In this document: piece after piece, positions 47,812-58,898 of the stretch
Position numbering within the stretch: position 1 is the stretch's first letter
Layout: each line of letters opens with the position of its first letter
Assembly: GCA_001599595.1 (NCBI GenBank)
Contig: BCHH01000017.1
Location: 77,054 to 141,053, forward strand
DNA: 64,000 bases
Origin: Beverwykella pulmonaria
Taxonomy: Eukaryota; Ascomycota; Dothideomycetes; Pleosporales; Melanommataceae
Reading direction: 5' to 3'
Translations under genes and position numbers: made by a program
Notes under the pieces: model-generated
The model's database searches: none
The model's input: the letters and a program-made list of their open reading frames with translations, nothing else
What the model was told of the DNA's origin: nothing

Positions 47812-49737
47812 ATGAGCGCTCCCGATCTATATCAGTACCAACCGCTGCAAGACCAACAGATACGCCTTATACAGTTTCTTGGAGAAGACAATGGCATTAT
47901 CTCCGGCAATATTCAAACTTTCGATCTTCGGGATAAGTCTCGTCCACAGTATCGGGCCTTGTCATATGTCTGGTCCGTCGACGGTAAACCCATTCTTCCA
48001 ATGGATTTCATAGACACTTGGTTCATTTTAGTTCAAAACCAACGTTTGCCCATTCTGGAGTCTCTTCGTCCACTTTTTCAAGCTTTGAAGACCAAAGATG
48101 CTCTCAAGCACGGCACATGGTGGTGGATTGATTGCACATGCATCAATCAGCAAGACAATCATGAAAAGGGCCACCAAGTCCCTCTCATGGGGCCTATATA
48201 TGAGCTGGCAGAAGAAACTGTGATCTGGCTGGGTAAAGAGTCAGCCGACAGCAACTCTGCAATGGACTTCATTGAGTTCTTACACGAACTGTTACCGAAA
48301 ACCTCGACAGACCAGGAATTGCAAAAATATTTTAGAGAGAACCCCGAACCAGCAAAGTGGAAAGCCCTTGAGAACCTTCTTCTACGACGATGGTGGACAC
48401 GGGTGTGGACTGTACAAGAGTATGCGCTGGCAAAAAAAGTCTCTTTTTGGTGCGGCCAGAAAGAGGTTCCGAGAGTGGCTGTGTCGAATGCTTTGTTCGT
48501 TGTTGATAGAGGACGTGCAAGCGGCTTCGACGACACTGATAACTTTTATATCAGTTGGAATCGCAGAAGAATACAGCTGCTGTATGAGTCCAGAAGATTG
48601 GATCTAAAAGCTTTCAATGGTTTTCCGATGACTTTGACCGCGTTGGCTGCATACTCGAGCAACAACCAGGCTACCAATGATAGAGATCGCCTCTATGGCC
48701 TCTATGGTTTAACTACAGACGCAGATCTGCTCGAAGTTGACTACGAACTATCCGTCGATGAAACATACCTCCGATTCGCTCAAAGATTCATGGAAAAGTA
48801 CGGCTCACTGGACATCATTTGTTTTGCGCACCATTACTATGCCACTTCGACGTGTTCACTCCCCTCTTGGGTCCCAGACTGGAGACAGACAGTGTCTCCT
48901 ATCGTCGTACCCACGATGGTGAGCCAAAGCGGGCGAAAAGATATTGGTAACCTTCGACCTCGGAATATGGTGGAGGTTTCCGAGTCCGCGGTTGTATTTT
49001 CTGCATCTGGAAACGCATCGGCCAAATTTAAATTCCAGCATTTGGACCTTTTAGTACATGGGAAGATAGTCGAGGTCATTGATGGGCTGAGCGCATCGAA
49101 AATCTCTCCTCTCGTCCAATCGTCTGGCCCACATCATTCCTCAAGTTTTTGCTCCGAGAACCTAGCCCTGGATCTTATGGTGCGTATCTGTAGAGTCTTA
49201 GTCTTTGACCGAGAGGATCGCTACCTGCGATACCCTGCACCAATCAATGATTTCGTTCAGGACTTTCAACGGTTTTGCCTCCTAGCCGACAGCGATGATG
49301 CTACAAATGTTAACCACGAGTTCAAAGACTGGTTCAGACGGAATCGAGATCTCCAGATTTTGGGAGAGTGTCTGGTGTCCATCGCGAGTAGAGACAGCAT
49401 AAATTCGGGATCGGAGCCCGGGAGCCACGCGCCTTCAAAAGATGTACCACACCAGCATACTCATAACTCTTTCCTAGGTAGATTCTACGATACCACCATC
49501 CGAATGGCAAGGCGTCTAATGACGGGTGACTCTGGTCTGCTAGGTATGGCACCGGAGAGAGCGATGAAAGGAGACTTGATCGTCGTGCTATCAGGGTGTA
49601 GTGTGCCTGTTGTACTACGCAAAACATTTTACGAAGGGAAGTTTACTTTTGTTGGGGAATGCTACCTTGAAGGTTTTATGTCTGGCGAGGCTATGGAGGA
49701 TGGCAATCTTAGTGCGAAAGAGTTTTGTATATGTTAA
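47812..49737 (+). CDS. HET-domain (heterokaryon incompatibility) protein
   Basis: A single exon of 641 aa. The HET domain spans about residues 15-215: IRLIQFLG at the start, then the signature YRALSYVWS at about 47-55, WWWIDCTCINQQD at about 103-115, and MGPIYELAEETVIWLG followed by WWTRVWTVQEYALAK. The middle has the usual NDRDRLYGLYGL segment. HET domains trigger programmed cell death when incompatible fungal cells fuse, usually as effector of a partner; here no NACHT, ankyrin or other domain is attached. The C-terminal part (KGDLIVVLSGCSVPVVLR) is the regular end of this family. No intron or break is seen. Confidence 0.92.
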   Translation: MSAPDLYQYQPLQDQQIRLIQFLGEDNGIISGNIQTFDLRDKSRPQYRALSYVWSVDGKPILPMDFIDTWFILVQNQRLPILESLRPLFQALKTKDALKHGTWWWIDCTCINQQDNHEKGHQVPLMGPIYELAEETVIWLGKESADSNSAMDFIEFLHELLPKTSTDQELQKYFRENPEPAKWKALENLLLRRWWTRVWTVQEYALAKKVSFWCGQKEVPRVAVSNALFVVDRGRASGFDDTDNFYISWNRRRIQLLYESRRLDLKAFNGFPMTLTALAAYSSNNQATNDRDRLYGLYGLTTDADLLEVDYELSVDETYLRFAQRFMEKYGSLDIICFAHHYYATSTCSLPSWVPDWRQTVSPIVVPTMVSQSGRKDIGNLRPRNMVEVSESAVVFSASGNASAKFKFQHLDLLVHGKIVEVIDGLSASKISPLVQSSGPHHSSSFCSENLALDLMVRICRVLVFDREDRYLRYPAPINDFVQDFQRFCLLADSDDATNVNHEFKDWFRRNRDLQILGECLVSIASRDSINSGSEPGSHAPSKDVPHQHTHNSFLGRFYDTTIRMARRLMTGDSGLLGMAPERAMKGDLIVVLSGCSVPVVLRKTFYEGKFTFVGECYLEGFMSGEAMEDGNLSAKEFCIC

Positions 49738-50825
49738 GGAAGAGAAGGTAGAGCAGTGATGTTGGGTACCTGAATTAGTTCAACCCCTGGGCCAGGCCCC
49801 TCGTCCACTCTGATAGGAACGTTGTTGCAAGAAATCGAACTTCTCGCAGGGCTCCGAGATACTCTATTTCTATCTCCGATGGCATGTGACCTGGACTTAG
49901 CGAGGATCTCTACCCTCAGAATTTTGGTAAGACAGTTTCAATCAAACACACAACTCTCGCTCTATATAGTGCCGAGAACCCCTATATCGATTGCCACTCT
50001 GATTCTACGTGATATTTGAATCTATACCAATTTTATGCACCATACGTCTGCTCATATCGCATGTCTCAAGTCGAAAATGACATGGTATGGCACAGAAAGC
50101 GGCGAAAAAGGAAGATGAATCCTCGAACTGAGCTATCTGGGGAGGCATAGAGGCATCTCAGATAATCCTCTGGGAAGCCTAAGGCTACAAGGCATGATAG
50201 AAAATTATGGCCTGAGGCCACAAGGCTGCAACGCCGCGACACTTTGAAGGCGCAATTCGATCCGGCTCGGCCTATCGCGCTGCAGTCTGTTAGTTGCCAA
50301 CCAGCCGGCTATTATGAAGCCTCATCACGCGCTTTCTCTGAAGGGCGGTTTATTTTTGAGCTTCGTTGCCAACTCACCCTGAAGTGAGTGGAGGTCAGTT
50401 GGTCGATAACATACGCGCCAAGATTTCAAGACCTCAAGTAATCATATATTTTCGATTTTTGGTTCACCCAACCCCGCAATGGCGCGAGCCAACCACACTT
50501 CTGAATGAACTCTTCCAAGCCAACGTCACTCTACGATATCTGCACGTTGATTACTCAATCAAATGCTCATGTTTCGCCATAAAGATTGGCTACGTTCAAA
50601 GGCTTGGCAAATGTTCATTTGTGCCTCGGGATAACTAAACTTGGAAATAATGACGCCGGACGAAGTATTCACGGCCGTAGGCTCGGTTGGCGACATCATT
50701 ATTCGCCCGATGCACCCACACCACAACCTGCATAAAAGGCGTTTTGTCCCTCTCTAGACTCTCTAACTCACAATCACAACACGCCTAACCCAGAAACTCT
50801 CATCGCAAACATCGAAACAACCATA
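49738..50825. other. Intergenic, no supported gene
   Basis: 1.1 kb between two plus-strand genes. The last 100 bases, with CATAAAAGG near 50730, may be the core promoter of the FMP52-like gene. Otherwise nothing was seen. Confidence 0.5.
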
Positions 50826-51591
50826 ATGGCATCCGCAGCTCTCGTCGGAAGCACCGGCCTTGTCGTACGTCCTCATTCCCATATGCAGCCCCAATTCAGC
50901 AGCTCCCGCTATCGCGCACTCTCTAATATGTTCCATTTAGGGCTCACACATCCTGACGCAGCTCCTCGCCCACCCCTCCATAACCTCTGTGCACGCCTAC
51001 ACCCGCCGCGAACTCCCCAACCCCACGTCTTCGACCAAACTCCTTCCACTCTCCTCGACCGACAACTCAACCTGGGTCTCGCTCTTCCCACGCTCGCCCG
51101 CGCCAGCACTCTTTTTCTCGGGACTCGGCACCACCCGCGCAGCAGCCGGCGGCGTCGAAGCGCAGCGCAAAATCGACCTCGATCTCAACTACGAGCTCGC
51201 CAAAGCCGCAAAAGAAGCCGGCGTGGACACATACGTGCTGATCAGTTCCGGTGGCGCAAGCTCTACGTCGAACATGGCGTATCTAAAAATGAAAGGGGAG
51301 CTGGAAGATCGCGTCAAAGCATTAGACTTCAAGCACACGGTGATTTTGAAGCCGGGGATGCTTATGGGGACAAGGGAGAAGGGTAGGTTTTTTGAAGCGG
51401 TGGTTACGGGGATTGCAGGGGCGCTGAAGAAGGTGAGTCCCGCATTGGTGAATGGCTGGGCGCAGGACGCGGAGGTTATTGCTAGGGCGGCTGTTACTGC
51501 GGGGTTGCTGTGTGTGGAGGGGAAGAGGGAGGGGGGCCTGTGGGAGCTGGGCGCGGGGGAGATCATTAGGTTGGGGACAGAGAAGAAGTAA
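50826..51591 (+). CDS. FMP52-like NAD(P)-binding Rossmann protein
   Basis: Two exons (50826-50864, 50941-51591) give 229 aa. The intron splits the dinucleotide motif: exon 1 ends GSTGLV and exon 2 starts GSHIL, restoring GxxGxxG at about 8-14. Downstream are the family's LFFSGLGTTRAAAGG, YVLISSGGASS and LKPGMLMG. FMP52 proteins are atypical short-chain-dehydrogenase relatives (HTATIP2-like) found at the mitochondrial outer membrane in yeast; their substrate is not known. The length equals that of other fungal members and no catalytic residue appears lost. The short first exon makes the start unambiguous. Confidence 0.92.
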
Positions 51592-52720
51592 TTAGAGGGT
51601 TATGGGCGCCTGGACTTCTTCTCTCTTGCACCTGATAGTTTTTTGTTTGGATGGCCTTTGATATATACCCCTACTATTTCTTGTAATACCAACTTTCTAC
51701 CTTAACTGCGCTGAGTCTGCATCGTCCTTCCGCTTCCACGGTTCTAGTTGCGAACCTATTCTAGAAAACTACACGCCTCTCAGAGTCCCTAAACGCCGGC
51801 CCAGCACAAAGAAGTTAGAACTCTTATTAGTATTAAATCTACAGATTGAGATGGTTATGCAAAGTCACTACTGAAGCAAAAAGGACAATATATTTCCGGG
51901 TTCGCCCTGGGACGAATTAGAGCGTGGCGGATAAACCCAAATTCACGGACAGTCTCGACCAATCAAATGAAAGAAAACAAACCCATCCACAAATTCAATC
52001 CCAACCTACCAACCCGGAGTCTTCAATACCTCGAAATAATCACTAATTATTCTGGGAGCATGCTGAAACAGGAGACGTCCTGTTGCGCACTGTCATCCAA
52101 AGAAAACTGCACCATGCTGACACATGCCATTCGACACGCGGAACCGACCGCCAATTTTCTCAACATCAGACCACTCTCACGACACCCAACCCATCCGTCG
52201 CCAAGCCACACCTCCAGCCCTACGAACTCCCCGGTTTTTGTCGAAGCGTTCGCCGAAAGCGATATGACACTATTTTCGATCGTACCACCTCCCAGTGTTG
52301 CGGCAAAGTATCACGCCACGCTATCACACTTTTGGGCTTCTCATAGGGCTGGATGGGTGTTTTCTCACCACAGCACAGCAGATCTCAGGTGATGGTCGCG
52401 TGGTACGACGGCCCATGGCCGAATATTCGCGAGCCTTTGGAATCAAGATACAGGTGCACTTTATATAAGGGCTACGTTCCCGGGTTGAGAGTTTCCTTCC
52501 ATTCTCCACTCAGTTTGCATTTCATCGATTGCTAGGGTACGACCAGTTTAGAAAGGCGGCATATTCATACGGCGGTTTCTTCACTCAAGTCAAGTCAAGT
52601 CAAGGATCATTCTCAACTTTACAAACGAATATTCGATATCGATCACGAATTTCCTCTCTCGAACGACCAAAAAGAAAAAAGAAAAAAAAACTCTTCCCGC
52701 AACAAAATACAACCGCAAAC
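51592..52720. other. Intergenic, simple repeats near right end
   Basis: No supported gene. A TCAAG microsatellite (four units) lies at 52585-52604, and an A-rich tract (about 52669-52690) immediately precedes the small gene that starts at 52721. Confidence 0.5.
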
Positions 52721-53008
52721 ATGCCCGCAAGAGCCCCCGTTACCGTGCTCCGCACAATGACCCGCTCCTTCTCAAGCACACCCACGACGCGCATTGCCCT
52801 GACAAGATCCACACCGCGCCATTCGGTGCAATGGAGCGCGTACCCAAAACGTGCCATGGGGACTAGCATGTTGTAAGTTCTACCCATGCATACATTTCGT
52901 CCAGCTTTGGGTGGTTGCTAATAAATGGATAGTGTTGCGCCGTGCTTGTTCACCTTACTTGGATTCCCGGTTTTTGCTTCGTGGGTGGCGGATAAAGTTG
53001 GGATGTAA
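52721..53008 (+). CDS. Small putative mitochondrial single-pass membrane protein, 75 aa
   Basis: Two exons (52721-52872 and 52933-53008) join in phase across a 60 bp GT-AG intron. The first 40 residues are rich in Arg, Ser and Thr with no acidic residue, as in mitochondrial presequences. Then come KRAMGTSMFVAPCLFTLLGF and a hydrophobic helix running to VFASWV, ending ADKVGM. The first exon alone reads as a 51-residue frame; splicing adds the membrane segment and stop. The layout is like small respiratory-chain accessory or assembly subunits, but I do not recognise a specific one. Confidence 0.7.
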
Positions 53009-53321
53009 TGGGTAGAAAGAGGAGGAAGCATGCAAAATCCGATTCTGTGTACATGATTTCATGGTGGCTTGGTGACATAGCATAGGTCCTGAGATGGAGT
53101 CTGGCGTTTTTCTTCGACGATCTAGCGTGTATGATACACTGCATAGCATGCCTCTGCGGAGGGCGTCTCATTTGTCGGAATACATTGCATTTTATACAAC
53201 ATCTGTCTATACTTGAGTGAATCTAGTTCTTTCTGCTTCAAATTTGAAGGAAAGAAATGACCTAACAAACCTAGGAGATTGCGAACACTTCACTACTGTT
53301 CCAACATATCTGAAGAAGAAC
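53009..53321. other. Convergent intergenic region
   Basis: 313 bp between the 3' ends of the small mitochondrial-type gene and the HSP70-like gene. Nothing was seen. Confidence 0.5.
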
Positions 53322-55426
53322 CTATGAAATCCCTCTCCTAGCATTAGCCACCTTCAACCCCACCGGGGCCTTCTCATCCCATCTAATCGCCAAATTCTCC
53401 TGCTCCCTACTAATCATCGTCTTATCACTCCACAGCTGGAACGTCAGGGCCGCACTCCCTGGCATGACTTTCAAGTCAAACTCTGCTATTCGATGTTTCT
53501 TCTTGGAGCTCCACCAGTGCTGATTCTTCACCTTCATTTTTACCCCAGCGAGGCTCGACTCGACGACACATAGAGTAGTTACGCCGGCATGGCTCATAGA
53601 CCGAGGCAGATGATTAGGAGGGTACGCAGACATGACGATTTGCGCAGTCCACGGGCGTGAGAGCTGCGATTGTTGGATTTTGGCGCGAAATTCTTTTGCG
53701 ATACCTGTTGTGGGGACTTTGTCGCCCTGTAGCCCGTGTTATCAACCCACCATCCCCATCTATGCATTATTGGGGGAGGTGCGAGGAGGAAGCTTACTTG
53801 TTTAATAATCCACTCAATCTGCGCCTTGGCCCACCTCTTCCCATCCCTTGGATCTTTTACAACGTACTCGCCCACATGCTCGCTCTCTTTGTACAGTTGG
53901 TCGCAGACGACGCCGTAGCTCATTCGTGAGGGGCGAGAGGCAACGGCAATGACACCTTGGGTTAGCATTTGCACGCGGTCTGCTACCAGACCGTGGGCTA
54001 CTGCTAGTTGACTAGTAGCGTTAGTTTGGGGATAGTGAGTGGATGAGGGATTGGGGGCTTACGGTTGTTCGGCTAGGAGGACGCGGATTGAGCGTGCGTT
54101 GGGGTGATGTGTTGTGTGTTCGAAGTGGGAGAGGATACGGTTCCTTAGATACGGTGATGCCCCCAGACCTCCTGAGAGGACCAGGAATGACTGGAGATCT
54201 CTAGGGTCAATTCTGTGTAATGCTAGAAAGATTGATAAGAGTGAAACCCCTTACCACATGCTCGCGTGGATATTGTTGCTGCATTTTTGCAAGTTGTGAA
54301 TCCATTATGTCTAGAATACCTTGAACCTGTTGGTCAAACATGCTCTGGAGTTCTTCTCTGATTTAGGTCAGTCTAAGATTCGACGAATGAGAAACCTCGC
54401 AACATACCTTGTGATAATGATACAAGACTCCATAATTCCCAGCTCTGGAAAGTTCGACGATGAAGCAAGACCAGGAATCACCAATGGCAGCGTGGGTATG
54501 TCCGTCCCATCACCGCCAAACGAGCATTTGAACCTCTCAAACCTCCCCTCAATCATAATCTGCGCCGTCTCCTGCGGGCTCATTTGCAGATACTGGCTTA
54601 TATTCGCCAACCGACTCATAATCAACTGCTGAGCCGCCATATCAATGAGCGCAGAGCCAAACCAACCCCCTTCAACGGGCAACAACGGATCTAATCTCGT
54701 CGCATCACCAGTCTGCGATTTCAATTTCAGCACACTGACATCCGACGTCCCTCCCCCAGCATCACAAACCATCAGCACATCCTCAAACTGCAGATACTGT
54801 CTCGCGACCGCAATCGCCGCCGCCTCGGCTTCATTCAGCGTCACCCTCGCACTATGTGCGGGCCCATCGCTACCAAATCCCGCTATTTTAATCAACGCCT
54901 CGATATCCGCTACCATCTTCGGATTCTTCCACGTCGTCGGCACGCTGAATACCCACTCCACAGCCATATTTCCCCATTGCGGAATCCGGCTCGCAAAATG
55001 ATGCACGAGATGCTGCCGCACACAGTTCAGATAATCCACATACCAAGTCCTAGCTTGCTCCGTCGTCGGCGCAGACTCGTAGGGGTCGAGATAATCCGGG
55101 TCAAGATTCAACTTAAAGAGTTCTTGGAGCTCGAGCGAGGGATCATGGTCTGCGCAGTAGAGGCCCCATGATTGGAGTGCGCCGGTGTGTTTGGAGTAGG
55201 AGAGTCGTGTGGGGACTTTGTTGGCAAGTTCGCTGATTATGGACGTCCATTGTTGGAAAGTCTTCGGGTCGGACCAACGTGGGGCTTGAGAAAAGGCTAC
55301 ACCTGTTGTTTGGTTAATTTTGTGAAGATATGGAAGGAGTTGCAACGTGGGTTTTGGGTGTGTACCAGTACATGTCATCCCAAAGTCTACTCCAATGACT
55401 AAGGTGGGATTCTCGCGGTGGCCCAT
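53322..55426 (-). CDS. HSP70-like (HSPA12-type) actin-fold ATPase
   Basis: Six exons (55426-55366, 55302-54408, 54357-54255, 54190-54063, 54011-53798, 53726-53322) give 601 aa with all phases consistent. The ATPase fold is shown by the phosphate-1 motif IGVDFGMTCTGVAFS (about 11-25), the phosphate-2 motif MVCDAGGGTSDVSVL (about 205-219) and the adenosine motif VLSGGLGASPYL (about 360). The canonical HSP70 substrate-binding domain and C-terminal lid are absent. About 160 residues of beta-rich sequence follow instead, as in fungal HSPA12-like proteins. These families are expanded in fungi; their clients are unknown. The gene is divergent from the unknown gene at 55778 across 351 bp. Confidence 0.88.
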
Positions 55427-55777
55427 CTTGCGGGTAGCATCACTGACCTACCGAAACGATTTTCGGTGAAGGCGAAGCTCAACGTGCTTCCTGCTCAATG
55501 TTAGACATCGAGATTTCGAAATGCCTGAGGCGTTACCGACCCCGCAGGAGCTCGTATATAATGCGCATCCCATACCATTTCCGGCGATCTGATAACGGGA
55601 GGTGTTGGTATGTGAGTGGTGTGCCGCTTACATCGCAGGACGCACCCCACTGATACCGTCCCCGGTTAAACTTGCCCATGCTACATTCCAGCCCCCAGCC
55701 AGGAATTTGAGGAAATGAAGTTGTGGAGTTGGGAACGGCAACTTCCCAGCTGCGACTCGTTGAGGCTTTGGACAAAT
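55427..55777. promoter_or_regulatory. Bidirectional promoter region
   Basis: 351 bp between the divergent start codons of the HSP70-like gene and the unknown gene at 55778. I see no individual element strong enough to name. If the upstream ATG at 55715 is used for the plus-strand gene, the region shrinks to 288 bp. Confidence 0.45.
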
Positions 55778-56884
55778 ATGGCTTCCAGCTCCCCATCGCT
55801 TCTCACCCTCTGCGTCGCATCTCTCACATCCCCCCTCGCCATTCGCGAATCCCGAATCCGCACCCAGACAGCCGACATCTTCAACGCTATACTGCACGTC
55901 CGCACGAGTCTCGACCGATCAAAAAGCCTCCTCTCTTCCCTTCAACAAACAGACTCTATCACATCGCCCCAACTCTCTGACTACGAAACTGCTATCCTTG
56001 AAACCGAACTAGCTCTAAGAGACGTACAGCTCCTCGTCGAAGTACTAAGACTAGATGAAATTGAGACGGGGGAATTCAGATGGGAGAGTCGGGCGCGATG
56101 GGTGGCGCTGGATAAGAGGAAGTTGGCGGAGAGGTTGGGGAGGCTAGGAGTGTGTCATCAGGGGTTAACGCAGGGAATTGGGAAGATGGAACTGCTTGCT
56201 ATGACGATTTCGAATAGGCCTGCGAGTGGATCAGTAGGGGTGATGCCGACAGCTCGGCAGAGTGATTCGACGTCCGGGCCAGCGTATACGCCGAGTTCGC
56301 TTATGGGTTGGAAACGGAAGAGTGGGATGACGTTTGTGGAGCTCCGTGATTCTTCTTTAGCGTCAACAGCAGACGTTAGGTACGCGCCGGTCGAGCTGTA
56401 TGGTGCTGGTATGCCGCCAACCCCTGAGCTTTGTCTTGCAAGCCCTGCATCGGACAGGGCCCCAGTGCGACTCTTTCAGACTCGAAGTCAAACAGTTCCC
56501 GAGTTTGGACACGCGAGTCCTGCGTCGAGTATTACTGCTGTGCATATATCTCCTTACGCACACCCGCGGCACCAATTTTCAAACGAGTCCATGTTCTCAG
56601 AGGCAGTCTCAGAGCCAACGATGTACCCCCAAGGTCATGCTTCTTGGAACAGGTATTCTCGACCACCAAGGAGTTTCCATTCTTCCATTGATATCGACGA
56701 GATAGCCAGAGGGAAGGAGGTTTGGCACTCGCCTCGTGCTGCAGGATCGGGCATAAATGTAACGAGAAATAGAGCAGAGGAGGGGATGTCTAGAAGAGAG
56801 TGGCTAGCAGCTCAAACATCGCCTTGCAATCAAAGATTATATGAGCAGCATGAGCAATGTCGAAATGTCCAAAATGTAAACTAG
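55778..56884 (+). CDS. Unknown protein: helical N-terminus, disordered C-terminus
   Basis: An intronless frame of 368 aa from the preferred ATG (MASSSPS); an in-frame ATG at 55715 would add 21 residues. Residues 1-145 are predicted alpha-helical with Leu-rich heptads (IFNAILHVRTSLDRSKSLLSSL, LETELALRDVQLLVEVL). They resemble helical N-terminal domains of fungal signalling proteins, though no named family is recognised. Residues from about 150 on are rich in Ser, Pro, Gly and Thr with a TPELCLASPASDR-like pair of repeats (SPASDRAP and SPASSITA). This part is likely disordered and phosphorylatable. It is divergent from the HSP70-like gene. Confidence 0.7.
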   Translation: MASSSPSLLTLCVASLTSPLAIRESRIRTQTADIFNAILHVRTSLDRSKSLLSSLQQTDSITSPQLSDYETAILETELALRDVQLLVEVLRLDEIETGEFRWESRARWVALDKRKLAERLGRLGVCHQGLTQGIGKMELLAMTISNRPASGSVGVMPTARQSDSTSGPAYTPSSLMGWKRKSGMTFVELRDSSLASTADVRYAPVELYGAGMPPTPELCLASPASDRAPVRLFQTRSQTVPEFGHASPASSITAVHISPYAHPRHQFSNESMFSEAVSEPTMYPQGHASWNRYSRPPRSFHSSIDIDEIARGKEVWHSPRAAGSGINVTRNRAEEGMSRREWLAAQTSPCNQRLYEQHEQCRNVQNVN

Positions 56885-56958
56885 TATTTGCCGGGCCAGC
56901 TAAAAGCCCTCCAGTTATGAAAATATCATCGCAAGAAGTTTGATGTTATATGAAATAT

Positions 56959-58364
56959 TCACGCATTAACAACCAGTGAACCTAAAAGCTTCTGCTCCTT
57001 CCTCCTCTCAACACTCCCTCTCTCATCACTAACCTTTGTCAGCCCCGGCGCTACCACCACTCCCCTCCTCCCCACGCCATCCTCCCAGACAAACTCATAC
57101 AGAAACGGCTGTCCAAACAGCCAAATCCTGAGATCTAGTGCATTTCCAATGACGCGCGCAAGATGCTCATCCTTATCCTGATCGCTGTAACTCGGGTTCG
57201 CCCATGGGAAGAAAGCGAGTGAGAAGCGGGAGGCAGCGTTGCGGATTGCTGAGGTCCGGGCGCCAGCGACGGATGGGGAGGTCTTGAGGGTTGAGTGGAT
57301 GTGTACGGCTAGTCGTCGATAAAGGATGTATGCTGCTGGTAGACCTGTTTCCATTTAGCGAGCGATGCAAAACGTTAGGACTTGTACGAACCTGAAGATT
57401 GTGTGATATCCGCATGCTTTCCGCTTCCGACGCCAGCTACATCCTTCGGAAACAGGGTCCCGCCGCTTCCATTCGCCACATCTCCCTCAGGCGCTGTGAC
57501 GCTCAAAATATATGCTATCAAAATATGCTTGATCGCAACTGTAGGCCTTGCGGTCTCTCGGAGCAGCTTCGCCGATTCGGGACTCAGGAATCCTCCTAAC
57601 TCTCGCTCCATGCTCGCGGTAAGAGTGGGGTGAAGATCGCGGTAGAAATTTTCAACGTGCAAATGTACCTGATCAAAAAACGTGCTTACTCTTTCCCTGA
57701 CTTCGTGATCGTCTGCCGTCTGGGGTAGCACACTAGCTAAGAAATCCGACGAGTGTGAGAGATTTGTGAGATCAATGTATGTCTTGCCTGTGCGAGAAGA
57801 AGGCTCAACCTGTGCCATTTCAGATCCATTGTGTGTCGATGATTTTGTGACGGTAGCGAAATCGGGTATGTGATGTGAAGATGAACCGTGAGTTCTTTGC
57901 CGACGTTTGAAGAGGAGGAAGGCGATGAGGAAAGCAATAGCTGCGCCGATGATGAGAGTCGCGATTGCGATGCCTGCTACAGCACCGGGGGAGACGCCTT
58001 TCGAAGAGCCAGTCATGTTAGATACAGTAGCTTCAGAGGTCTGCGGAAAGACGCTTGCTGAAGTGATGCTACTCCCATTAGTGCCAGAGGTCGACGAGCC
58101 TGGTACATTGTTGGGCAGGTCTGTAACCGGGATTTGAAGATCGGAGGTTATCACGGGCTCGGCTGGCGTTGATGATAGTGAAGTTATCTGTACAGGCGCG
58201 GGCGCGGTTGTGGGTGCGGGTATAGGTGTTTGCGTAGGCTCAGCATTTTCTTTGGATGATGCAAGAGATTTTGATGTTGATGCAGGAAGTATAGTTGTAG
58301 GATCCTCGATTGTGGTGCAAATAAGTGTAGGGATACCAGGACTTGACACACAGGAAACAACCAT
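56959..58364 (-). CDS. Single-pass membrane protein, Ser/Thr/Pro-rich ectodomain
   Basis: Two exons (58364-57392 and 57344-56959) give 452 aa. The first 120 residues are Ser/Thr/Pro-rich (TQTPIPAPTTAPAPV), as in O-glycosylated wall sensors. A Gly/Ala-rich stretch leads into one membrane helix (AGIAIATLIIGAAIAFLIAFLLF, about 132-155) stopped by KRRQR. The cytosolic part of about 295 residues contains a helical segment (VHLHVENFYRDLHPTL) seen in other uncharacterised fungal proteins and ends WEDGVGRRGVVVAPGL. No signal peptide is visible at the chosen ATG, so the true start may be further upstream. Topology suggests a sensor or receptor-like role, which is inference. Confidence 0.75.
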
Positions 58365-58898
58365 CGTCAATCTTACGTCTGATAATCGGCCAGGCCTGGG
58401 AGGTTGAATAGATAATGTGAATGATCAAATGCCTCGCACCACTGGGGACCTCATTCAACGTGGAAAACTGCGGCTCTGGAACTCCAGATCGGCTCCAGTT
58501 TCCAACATAATTTCTCCTCTTTCAGGCAATACGAGATAGAGTCGCACGGCTGCTATATCTCCCCTCTCCTAATGGTTGGATCTTTCGTGAGGCAATTTGA
58601 CAACACAGGGAAGAGTTGATTCGAGGAAGGATGGGACTAAAATTGATAATCAACCCATCTAGCCTTGATCTGCGTGGTGTATGCTGGATTTGGGAAGAAA
58701 TAGCCCTCGACTTGCATACAGGGCTTGCATGCGCCGCGTCGATTGGCTGTTTAGTACGAGACGATTCGTGGGTGTGGGGTCCGAAAGTCACAATCGCCGT
58801 AAGGCTGGAGTAAAGGCCTTGTGGTAAAGAAGTTGCTGCTTTCTTCTTCACGCCGTGCAATTCAGGCGCTCCAAAGTCTTGTCCCGAGATTTCGAAAT
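58365..58898. other. Divergent intergenic region
   Basis: 534 bp between two divergent membrane-protein genes. The promoter of each should lie here. A further 5' exon of the minus-strand gene is possible but no clear signal was found. Confidence 0.45.
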
